Position numbers and translations under genes: made by a program. This document shows, piece after piece, positions 1 through 5,310 of a DNA stretch of 5,366 nt (positions are counted from its first letter, which is position 1; each line of letters opens with the position of its first letter). Under the pieces are notes generated by a model that was given only the letters and a program-made list of their open reading frames with translations, made no database searches and was not told the DNA's origin. Source of the stretch: Vermiphilus sp. (GTDB taxonomy: Bacteria > Ratteibacteria > UBA8468 > B48-G9 > JAFGKM01); NCBI GenBank assembly GCA_020722825.1, contig DYKC01000070.1:1-5366 (forward strand), in the 5' to 3' direction.

Positions 1-2
1 TT

Positions 3-1001
3 ACCTATACTAAAGAGAACAACAGGATACTTCCCTCTTTGGCCGAAGAATTAAAATATGATTTTGAGTATAATCGGGCCGGTGGGATAGATGTTGCAAC
101 AAGCGATGAAGAATGGGAATACTTTAAGGAAAAATTGGTCCCCTTCCAGAAAAAGGTTGGCGATGACGAGGTAATACTTTTAGACAGTAAGGAAACAAAG
201 GAGGTCTGCCCTCTCCTTTCCAATATTGCCACGGGTAGCAGATTCCGACCAACCGATGGAACATTGAATCCCTTTCAGTTAAACCTTGGTTTTGCTGCCG
301 CAGCAGAAAGGCATAAAGCAAAAATATTTACCTATACCCCAGTAGAAAAAATTGTCATCAGAAATGGAAAAGCAATTGGTGTGCAAACGAAAAAAGGTTA
401 TCTCAAAGCAAAATTAATCATCAATGCTGCCAATGCCTGGGCACCTCTTTTAATTCCCGAGATAGACATCCTTCCCTTAAGGCAGGTGGCAGTGGTAACG
501 GAAAGGGTGCCAGAGCTTCCTGTCTATTCAATGGAAGCGGTCTTAGACAATCAGGTTATCTTTGGCTCTACCCAGCAGAAAAGCGGCAATCTCATTGTCG
601 GAGGTTTGGGAACAGAAGCAAGAAAACGAAATGACCATTACAAAGAAGACCTTTCTCCTGATGAGATTTGTGGAAGTACAGCTATTTTTAATATCATCTT
701 TAAGGGTTTAGAGGATATCAGTATTATCAGAACCTGGGCCGGAACAATGGCATTTACTGCCGATGGGCTTCCCTGTGTGGGACCGGTGCCCGAAATAGAA
801 AATCTTTTCATTGTGGCCGGTTTCTCCAATGGCATGGCCTTTGCTCCGATTATTGGGAAAATATTTGCCGAATATATTATTTCTAAAAACCCTTCTCTAT
901 CTCTGGAACCATTTAATCCAAAAAGATTTTATAAGAGAAAGATTAACTGGCCGAAATCTTATAACTATACCGTTTTAGCCGATTTTCTGAATAGAAGATG
1001 A
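3..1001 (+). CDS. FAD-dependent amine/amino-acid dehydrogenase, substrate-oxidising (beta-type) subunit; 5' end outside window
   Basis: This is the C-terminal 332 residues of a DAO-superfamily flavoprotein (DadA, HcnC, sarcosine oxidase beta, archaeal proline dehydrogenase beta). The reading frame is open to the window edge, so the TTG at 39 is read as an internal leucine, not a start. Roughly 70-90 N-terminal residues, including the FAD-binding GxGxxG, should lie upstream. Visible family marks are the DGTLNP segment (nt 255-272), the strand-turn LIINAANAWAP (nt 411-443), RTWAG followed by DGLPCVGP (nt 729-785), and the FAD-contacting GFSNGMAFAPIIG (nt 819-857), where many relatives have GHGGHG-like residues. 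The expected role is oxidation of a C-N bond in an amine or amino acid, with electrons passed to partner Fe-S/flavin subunits encoded at 3024-4898. The substrate cannot be read from the sequence. The stop overlaps the next start (ATGA), indicating translational coupling. The family call is firm; the exact enzyme is not. Confidence 0.88.
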   Translation, partial: TYTKENNRILPSLAEELKYDFEYNRAGGIDVATSDEEWEYFKEKLVPFQKKVGDDEVILLDSKETKEVCPLLSNIATGSRFRPTDGTLNPFQLNLGFAAAAERHKAKIFTYTPVEKIVIRNGKAIGVQTKKGYLKAKLIINAANAWAPLLIPEIDILPLRQVAVVTERVPELPVYSMEAVLDNQVIFGSTQQKSGNLIVGGLGTEARKRNDHYKEDLSPDEICGSTAIFNIIFKGLEDISIIRTWAGTMAFTADGLPCVGPVPEIENLFIVAGFSNGMAFAPIIGKIFAEYIISKNPSLSLEPFNPKRFYKRKINWPKSYNYTVLADFLNRR

Positions 1002-2053
1002 GTCATATTGACTTAATGAAGAAGGCAATTGAATTTGAAAAACCGGACATTTTACCGATTGAACTGGTAGATGTTCCTAAAATTTATAATGCTTATGGCA
1101 CTCTGGATTCAAATAAGGTGACTTTTATTCCCGGAACAGAGAATTTTGACTCTGCCTGGGTAACCTATCACTGGACATTTGAGCATCTCGGAAAAACAGA
1201 ATTGGGAGAATCTTTACGGAGGGACGAATGGGGTTGTCTGCAAAAAGTTCCTCTGGATGAAAATTCAGCCTATACGGTATTGAAAAATCCTTTAAGGAAC
1301 AAAAATTCATTAGAAGGTTATGAATTTCCTAACCCTGAGATTACCAATCCTTTTTTTGATAAGTTAAGCAAAACAATTAAACAGTTTTACCCAGACCGTT
1401 TCATCTGTGGTTATCTTGACCCTGCTGCTTTTTTAATTGCTTTCAATATCTTAGGTTATGATTATCTGCTAATGAAATTAGCCGATAATGTCAATTTTGT
1501 GGTAGAGTTAATAGAGAAAATCTTTGAATATCATCATCGGTTAATTCCTAAATGGAAAAAAGCAGGGGCACATATGGTAAACCTTATTGATGAGTTTGCT
1601 GGCTCCAGCGGTATGATGTTTAATCCTGATCTTTTTCGGAAATACTTCAAACATTTCTATCGAGATTTATTTAAACATATTCATCAAGAAGGGATGTACA
1701 CGGGCATACTCTTAGATGGAGATATAAGAGTTATACTGGATGACCTGTTAGAGATGGAAGTTGATGTCCTTCAGTTTTTAGAACCCCATGCAGTGGGGAT
1801 CGATACTTTACAAAAAAAGGTTAAAGGTAAAAAGTGTCTCAAGTGTGCAGTGGATATGAAGGAAACGTTGGCACGCGGGACTCCTGAGGAAGTGAGAAGA
1901 GAAGCAAAGGAACTTGTGGAAAAACTCAACAGCCCGGAAGGTGGCTTTATTTGCAATGTTCTCAGGTGGTATCGGCCGGAGTATCCTAAGGCTAATGTTT
2001 TGGCGCAAGTAGAGGCATTCAATCAATATCGAAAGGAGGCTGTTTATGGATAA
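998..2053 (+). CDS. Uroporphyrinogen decarboxylase-fold (MtaA/CmuA-like) protein, atypical
   Basis: A 351-residue protein of the UroD/methylcobamide methyltransferase superfamily, full length for the group. Marks in order: N-terminal KKAIEFEKPDILPIE (8-22, the 'al..kepDriP' signature), DEWG (76-79), IDEFAGSSGMMFNP followed by an LF..Y helix (197-216), HQEG (229-232), GILLDGDI (236-243), VDVLQFLEP (255-263), VDMKETLARGTPEEVR (285-300) and GGFI (315-318). True UroD proteins carry an arginine-rich N-terminal substrate motif that is absent here, so haem synthesis is unlikely. In MtaA/MtbA-type enzymes an H-x-C-G zinc site sits where this protein has L238-L-D240-G, and the late GCG-type cysteine is replaced by the RWY region. 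C280-x2-C283 is the only CxxC. Family members often act in corrinoid-dependent demethylation, but no corrinoid protein is visible nearby. The start ATG overlaps the upstream stop by four bases and has only a weak purine-rich leader (AGAAG). Function is unassigned beyond the fold. Confidence 0.85.
   Translation: MSHIDLMKKAIEFEKPDILPIELVDVPKIYNAYGTLDSNKVTFIPGTENFDSAWVTYHWTFEHLGKTELGESLRRDEWGCLQKVPLDENSAYTVLKNPLRNKNSLEGYEFPNPEITNPFFDKLSKTIKQFYPDRFICGYLDPAAFLIAFNILGYDYLLMKLADNVNFVVELIEKIFEYHHRLIPKWKKAGAHMVNLIDEFAGSSGMMFNPDLFRKYFKHFYRDLFKHIHQEGMYTGILLDGDIRVILDDLLEMEVDVLQFLEPHAVGIDTLQKKVKGKKCLKCAVDMKETLARGTPEEVRREAKELVEKLNSPEGGFICNVLRWYRPEYPKANVLAQVEAFNQYRKEAVYG
2032..2039 (+). promoter_or_regulatory. 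Strong Shine-Dalgarno site for the Gfo/Idh/MocA-like gene
   Basis: AAAGGAGG lies six bases before the ATG at 2046, inside the last codons of the UroD-like gene. It is the only textbook ribosome-binding site properly placed before a start in the window. It supports ATG 2046 and independent, efficient initiation of the downstream gene despite the eight-base overlap with the upstream reading frame. Confidence 0.8.
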
Positions 2054-3011
2054 GGTAAGAGTAGGTTTGGTAGGTGCGGCAGGAGGTTTATCTAATATCA
2101 GAGGAAATGCTTTTTTGGCAAATCCTAAGGCAGAGGTTGTATTGGTCTGTGAAGAGAAGGAAGATAGGTGGCCGGCTATAAAAGAGAAATATAAGGTAGA
2201 GGTCATGAAAGACTTTCGTGAACTGGTAACCTCAGATAAGATAGATGCCGTCAGTGTAGCTGTTCCCAATCTGGCTCATTACGAGATAATTAGGGCTGCC
2301 CTGGAGAATAAAAAACATGTAATAGTAGAGTATCCGATGGTCCAGACTCTGAAAGAATATGATGAACTGGTAAAATTGGCCAGAAAGAATGATATTATTC
2401 TACATCACGGGCTTAACTGCATATTGGAGTCCAAACATATCCTCTTAAAAAAATATCTGCCTAAAATTGGAAAGCCTTTAACTGCCTATGATTGTTACTA
2501 TGCAGGAAGAGGAAAATGGTTCAATATTCCAGAAATTGCTGGCGATCTTTTCCTTGCTGCTCATATACATTTTATTGCTTACCAGATGGATCTTTTTGGA
2601 GAAGTGGAATCAGTATATGCTTCAAGAGTTACTTTACCTTTAGAAAGAGGGGTTATGGATATTGCTCCTATCATTCTTAATTTTAAGAATGGGGTGGTAG
2701 GAACAGTAGATTTCGGTGTAGGCGCATTAAACCCACCTCCTTTAACTAACAAAGTAGTAGGCGAAAAAGGTTATTTGGAGGTAAGAGTGGATGAAAGAGG
2801 TCAAAAACTCTATGGTAAGATTGATAGTGAATCACCAATAACAGAAGATATTCCTCCAGATACCTCACTAAAAGAAGAAACAAATGTTTTTATCCAGGAA
2901 ATATTAGAAGGTTTAACTCCTCCAGTTACTTTAGAGGAAGGAAGAGAAATAACCCGAATTTCTCTTCTGGCTTCTCAATCAGCTAAAGAAAAGAGATTAA
3001 TAAAAGCTTAA
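2046..3011 (+). CDS. Gfo/Idh/MocA-family oxidoreductase with biliverdin-reductase-like EYPM motif
   Basis: A 321-residue, two-domain Rossmann oxidoreductase. The N-terminal NAD(P)-binding fold begins VRVGLVGAAGG (4-14), continues with the acidic strand end VVLVCEE (31-37), IDAVSVAVPNLAHYEII (66-82), and KHVIVEYPM (90-98). The C-terminal alpha/beta domain starts near residue 125 and includes AGDLFLAAHIH (165-175) and the usual end-of-domain helix VFIQEILEGLTPP (281-293). Most family dehydrogenases have E-K-P with a catalytic lysine and a D-x3-H pair. Here the lysine is Tyr96 and the aspartate position is Ala171, while His175 remains. The sequence HVxVEYPM recalls mammalian biliverdin reductase A (from memory). 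A conventional sugar or inositol dehydrogenase is therefore doubtful; an NAD(P)-dependent reductase on an unusual substrate, or a ligand-binding role, fits as well. It overlaps the UroD-like gene by eight bases and precedes the [2Fe-2S] gene by 12. Fold is certain; activity is unknown. Confidence 0.87.
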   Translation: MDKVRVGLVGAAGGLSNIRGNAFLANPKAEVVLVCEEKEDRWPAIKEKYKVEVMKDFRELVTSDKIDAVSVAVPNLAHYEIIRAALENKKHVIVEYPMVQTLKEYDELVKLARKNDIILHHGLNCILESKHILLKKYLPKIGKPLTAYDCYYAGRGKWFNIPEIAGDLFLAAHIHFIAYQMDLFGEVESVYASRVTLPLERGVMDIAPIILNFKNGVVGTVDFGVGALNPPPLTNKVVGEKGYLEVRVDERGQKLYGKIDSESPITEDIPPDTSLKEETNVFIQEILEGLTPPVTLEEGREITRISLLASQSAKEKRLIKA

Positions 3012-3023
3012 TCTTACTTAGAG

Positions 3024-3347
3024 ATGAACGAAAGAGTAGAGAATCATCCTATTTTGGGCAAAGCGAAACATGGGAAGGAACTCACAATTTACTTTAACGG
3101 CAACCCAATCTCCGCCTATGAAGGTGAGCCGATTGCTGCTTCCTTAGCCGCCGCCGGAATAAAGGTATTTCGTTATACCTCCAAAAATAAAGAACCAAGA
3201 GGTATCTTTTGTGCCATCGGTCAATGCACCGACTGTGTAATGACCGTGAATGGAGTCCCTAATGTGCGCACCTGCGTTACTTTGGTAAAACCAGGAATGA
3301 GGATAGAAACACAGAAAGGTCTCGGCAAATGGAAAAAGAAAGTATAA
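3024..3347 (+). CDS. [2Fe-2S] subunit of amine/amino-acid dehydrogenase (HcnA / sarcosine-oxidase alpha N-terminus type)
   Basis: A 107-residue plant-type ferredoxin-fold protein of the Fer2_4 class, which occurs as HcnA, as small subunits of opine and proline dehydrogenases, and as the N-terminal domain of sarcosine oxidase alpha. It opens with the family's HPILG (8-12), then the beta-strand pair LTIYFNGNPISAYEGE (20-35), an alanine-rich helix and PRGIFCAIGQC (58-68). Cluster ligands are C63, C68, C71 and C84 (C-x4-C-x2-C-x12-C), the normal spacing for this class. Its job is electron transfer between the two flavoprotein subunits. No signal peptide or membrane segment is seen, so it is cytoplasmic. 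The ATG at 3024 has a poor ribosome site (TTAGAG directly upstream), so translation may depend on ribosomes arriving from the gene ending 12 bases before. It shares 19 bases with the following gene in another frame. Confidence 0.9.
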   Translation: MNERVENHPILGKAKHGKELTIYFNGNPISAYEGEPIAASLAAAGIKVFRYTSKNKEPRGIFCAIGQCTDCVMTVNGVPNVRTCVTLVKPGMRIETQKGLGKWKKKV

Positions 3348-4423
3348 AAAAGGAGGTTGTGGTAGTCGGAGGAGGTCCAGCGGGACTTTCTGGCGCCATT
3401 GAAGCGGCTAAAGCTGGAGCAAGGGTAACCTTAATTGATGAGAATGATAGAGCCGGGGGTCAACTTTTTAAGCAGATTCATCGTTTCTTTGGCTCTTCTG
3501 AACATAAGGCGGGAATAAGAGGCTATGATATTGGCAAACAACTTTTGCAGGAAGCAAAAGATTTAGATGTTGAGGTGATGCTCAATACAGTTGTCTGGGG
3601 AATCTTTAAGAACGGTCTTTTAGGAATAAAGAGAGAGAACAAAACTGAGATTCTCGTAGCAAAAAGGATTCTTATCGCTACTGGCGCCTCAGAGAATCCT
3701 CTTTCCTTCCCTGGCTGGACCTTACCCGGGGTGATGGGAGCTGGTGCCGCCCAGACAATGATAAACCTTCACCGGGTTCTCCCAGGAAGAAAGATTGTGA
3801 TGGTCGGCTCGGGTAATGTTGGCCTTATCGTTTCCTACCAGTTACTCCAGGCGGGAGCAGAAGTCTTAGTCATCGTAGAGGTTTTACCAAGAATTGGTGG
3901 TTATCTGGTCCATGCCGCAAAGATAAGGAGGATGGGAGTGCCAGTTCTTACCAGCCATACAATTTTGAAAGCAGAAGGAAAAAATGAAGTGGAAAAGGTG
4001 GTTATCGCAAAAGTTGATAAGAAATTTAAGCCAATAAAAGGAAGCGAAAAAAAGCTGAAAGCAGACCTTGTCTGCTTAGCGGTGGGATTGGAGCCTTTAG
4101 CAGAATTATGCTGGATGGCTGGATGTCGATTTTTCTATTCTCGAATTTTAGGAGGGTTTGTTCCTCTCCACAATAAAAATATGCAGACCTCTATCCCTCA
4201 CCTTTACGTCGCTGGAGATGTCTCTGGAGTGGAGGAGGCCTCCACCGCGATGGAGGAAGGAAAGCTTGCCGGAATAGCGATGACTGAATCCTTAGGGTAT
4301 ATTTCTCATCAAGAAGCAAAGAAAAAGAAGAATGTAATCCAGGAGAGGCTATTAGCTCTTCGCCAGGGGCCTTTTGGCGAAGAGCGAAATCAAGAAAAAG
4401 AGAAAATATATGAAATATTTTGA
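3329..4423 (+). CDS. FAD/NAD(P)-dependent oxidoreductase subunit, HcnB / sarcosine-oxidase-alpha like, without BFD domain
   Basis: A 364-residue two-dinucleotide-domain flavoprotein. The FAD site is VVVVGGGPAGLSGAIEA (10-26) with acidic strand end LIDEND (35-40) and the HcnB-type GGQ (43-45). ILIATGASENPLSFPGW (114-130) followed by LPGVMGAGAAQT (132-143) is diagnostic of the HcnB group. A second GxGxxG (MVGSGNVG, 158-165) binds NAD(P), and HLYVAGDVSGVEEAS (291-305) is the C-terminal FAD motif. HcnB-type proteins usually continue with a cysteine-rich [2Fe-2S] BFD-like domain. Here the protein instead ends in a charged, lysine/glutamate-rich tail (330-364), and a separate Fe-S protein follows. 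It probably exchanges electrons between NAD(P) and the amine-oxidising subunit via the Fe-S partners. ATG 3329 overlaps the previous gene by 19 bases with AAAGG about nine bases upstream. The stronger AAAGGAGG at 3349-3356 lies inside the gene, too close to any in-frame start codon, and starting there would cut the first FAD strand. Confidence 0.92.
   Translation: MEKESIKKEVVVVGGGPAGLSGAIEAAKAGARVTLIDENDRAGGQLFKQIHRFFGSSEHKAGIRGYDIGKQLLQEAKDLDVEVMLNTVVWGIFKNGLLGIKRENKTEILVAKRILIATGASENPLSFPGWTLPGVMGAGAAQTMINLHRVLPGRKIVMVGSGNVGLIVSYQLLQAGAEVLVIVEVLPRIGGYLVHAAKIRRMGVPVLTSHTILKAEGKNEVEKVVIAKVDKKFKPIKGSEKKLKADLVCLAVGLEPLAELCWMAGCRFFYSRILGGFVPLHNKNMQTSIPHLYVAGDVSGVEEASTAMEEGKLAGIAMTESLGYISHQEAKKKKNVIQERLLALRQGPFGEERNQEKEKIYEIF
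4355..4385 (+). promoter_or_regulatory. Perfect 10-bp inverted repeat (RNA hairpin) ahead of the ferredoxin gene start
   Basis: GCTCTTCGCC (4355-4364) and GGCGAAGAGC (4376-4385) are exact reverse complements around an 11-base loop. One A-T and two G-T pairs could extend the stem inward. It lies in the variable C-terminal tail of the HcnB-like gene, 24 bases before ATG 4410 of the ferredoxin-like gene, and covers the alternative TTG start at 4374. No T-run follows on either strand, so it is not a standard terminator. A role in mRNA processing, stability or control of the downstream start is an inference. Confidence 0.6.
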
Positions 4424-4898
4424 GGAGAAATTTTACCAAAATTCTCCCGGATATCCTTCGAAAGAACGATTAAAGAAAGGGCCGGTGGCGGTAATTGAAT
4501 GTGTCCAGGAAATTCCCTGTAATCCCTGTGAGACGGCCTGCCCTTTTGGAGCGATTAAAGTTGGCAAACCAATTATCAATCTCCCCAAGTTGAATGAGAA
4601 AAAATGTAAAGGATGTGGTAAATGCATTGCTGTTTGCCCGGGACTGGCAATATTTGTTGTTGATAATGCTTTCAATGAAAAGGAAGCGACCGTCTCTCTT
4701 CCTTATGAATTCTTGCCTTTACCAGAAAAAGGAGAAAAAGTAGATGCCTTAAACCGAAAAGGAAAAAGGGTCTGTTCAGGAAGAATAATAAAGATTATTC
4801 CTCCGGAAAAGAATAACCATACTGCTGTGGTGACAGTAGCAATTCCAAAAAAATATTCTGGGGAAGTAAGAAATATTAGGTGTAGTATATTCAAGTGA
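4410..4898 (+). CDS. 2[4Fe-4S] ferredoxin-like subunit with C-terminal extension
   Basis: A 162-residue Fe-S protein with two cysteine motifs, C31-x5-C37-x2-C40-x3-C44-P and C66-x2-C69-x2-C72-x3-C76-P, enough to ligate two [4Fe-4S] clusters if C31 takes the place of the usual first cysteine. About 30 residues precede the first motif. A roughly 85-residue extension after the second is rich in valine, isoleucine and lysine, with isolated C122 and C158. No membrane segment is present. Size and genetic setting match the approximately 19-kDa Fe-S subunit of archaeal four-subunit dye-linked proline dehydrogenase, and it probably replaces the BFD-type cluster missing from the neighbouring HcnB-like protein. 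ATG 4410 is chosen because the 12 extra residues from TTG 4374 are a lysine-rich run inside a hairpin. Neither start has a good Shine-Dalgarno (AAAGAG precedes 4410). The gene overlaps its neighbour by 14 bases and appears to close the operon. Confidence 0.85.
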   Translation: MKYFEEKFYQNSPGYPSKERLKKGPVAVIECVQEIPCNPCETACPFGAIKVGKPIINLPKLNEKKCKGCGKCIAVCPGLAIFVVDNAFNEKEATVSLPYEFLPLPEKGEKVDALNRKGKRVCSGRIIKIIPPEKNNHTAVVTVAIPKKYSGEVRNIRCSIFK

Positions 4899-4929
4899 TG
4901 GTTACAGATATTCTTATTCATAGTAATAG

Positions 4930-4953
4930 GGGAAGTTTCCCAAGAGGGAAGTT
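4930..4953 (+). repeat. GGGAAGTT direct repeat flanking TTCCC; small hairpin
   Basis: The octamer GGGAAGTT occurs at 4930-4937 and 4946-4953. Between the copies, TTCCC (4937-4941) can pair with GGGAA at 4946-4950 around the loop AAGA, extended outward by two G-T pairs and one A-T pair. This is the only hairpin between the operon end and the transposase remnant. It is short and no T-run follows, so it is at best a weak transcription end signal. Confidence 0.4.
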
Positions 4954-4954
4954 G

Positions 4955-4980
4955 ATAACTACCAATAACTGTGGATAACT
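4955..4980 (+). repeat. Three ATAACT hexamers spaced exactly 10 bases apart
   Basis: ATAACT occurs at 4955-4960, 4965-4970 and 4975-4980, one DNA helical turn apart. The first and third are part of GATAACT. An inverted GATAACT (AGTTATC) recurs at 5069-5075, inside the transposase remnant. The phasing puts all copies on the same face of the helix, as in some protein-binding arrays or IS-end binding sites. No binding protein can be named from the sequence. Confidence 0.5.
4970..4978 (-). promoter_or_regulatory. Exact DnaA-box consensus 9-mer (TTATCCACA)
   Basis: The plus strand reads TGTGGATAA, the reverse complement of the classical DnaA box TTATCCACA. A 7-of-9 match lies 20 bases upstream (4950-4958). 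A single perfect box in a gap next to IS debris could be a DnaA-regulated site, an IS-end feature or chance. There is no AT-rich unwinding element or cluster of boxes that would suggest a replication origin. Confidence 0.35.
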
Positions 4981-5001
4981 TTTCCTCTTTGACACCTGCC
5001 A

Positions 5002-5310
5002 GAACCTCCAGTTGTCCTTAAGAAAAGAGGTTTAAATAGAGCCAAGAGCCGTTTGGAATGGGTAAGGAAGTTATCTGGAGAGGTAGTAACCGAGGATGAA
5101 ATAACCAGATTGAATCCAGGACACTTTATGGATTATTATAATTACAGACGAACACACCAGTGATACAAACTAAAGAAGAATGGTTATAGAATACCAGCAG
5201 AGGCACACTTCTCAAGGAATTTGACATTGAATAAGATAAAAATACCAGAATCAATCAGAGGCGAAAAAGGTGGTGGAAGAAAATTTGACTTTTGCCTACG
5301 ATTCTGTTAA
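5002..5310 (+). pseudogene. Decayed transposase C-terminus (rve/DDE type, possibly IS481- or IS3-like)
   Basis: In the frame starting at 5002, the translation contains GHFMDYYNYRRTHQ (5119-5160) followed, after an in-frame TGA at 5161-5163, by YKLKKNGYRIPAEAHFS (5164-5214). This is the end of an integrase-core domain, where relatives read YYN..RpHqgy.l.g.tPae. The TGA falls where a glycine (GGA) is usual, so one G-to-T change explains it. The frame then runs to TAA at 5308-5310. No start codon, no upstream DDE residues and no clear terminal inverted repeats are visible. The first 30 or so residues (KKRGLNRAKSRLEWVRKL and onward) are not recognisable as the normal preceding part, suggesting an internal deletion or drift. 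The region is non-functional as a transposase. The superfamily call is moderately sure; the IS family is uncertain. Confidence 0.6.

Noticed and set aside
39..41. TTG as the start codon of the first gene
   Set aside because: The frame is open back to the window edge with family-like residues before it, and the FAD-binding N-terminus is missing. It is an internal leucine codon of a truncated gene.
3349..3356. AAAGGAGG as the ribosome site for a shorter HcnB-like protein
   Set aside because: The nearest in-frame start-like codon (GTG 3359) is only two bases away, and starting there would remove part of the first strand of the FAD fold. ATG 3329 is retained.
4934..4953. Rho-independent terminator for the operon
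   Set aside because: The stem has only five Watson-Crick pairs plus wobble extension, and no T-run follows, so it lacks the hallmark of an intrinsic terminator.
4898..4978. A 26-codon ORF starting in a TGATG stop-start overlap right after the ferredoxin gene
   Set aside because: It has no ribosome-binding site and no recognisable sequence, and it runs through the repeat array and DnaA-like box, ending in it. The overlap alone is not enough to call a gene.
4955..4980. CRISPR-like or plasmid iteron array
   Set aside because: The units are only 6 bases with 4-base spacers and three copies. There are no cas or rep genes and no longer repeat unit.
5161..5163. UGA read as glycine (as in Gracilibacteria/SR1), keeping the transposase intact
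   Set aside because: Three operon genes end at TGA (999-1001, 4421-4423, 4896-4898), each at a sensible family length with the next gene starting there or the operon ending. UGA is therefore a stop in this organism and the transposase is a pseudogene.
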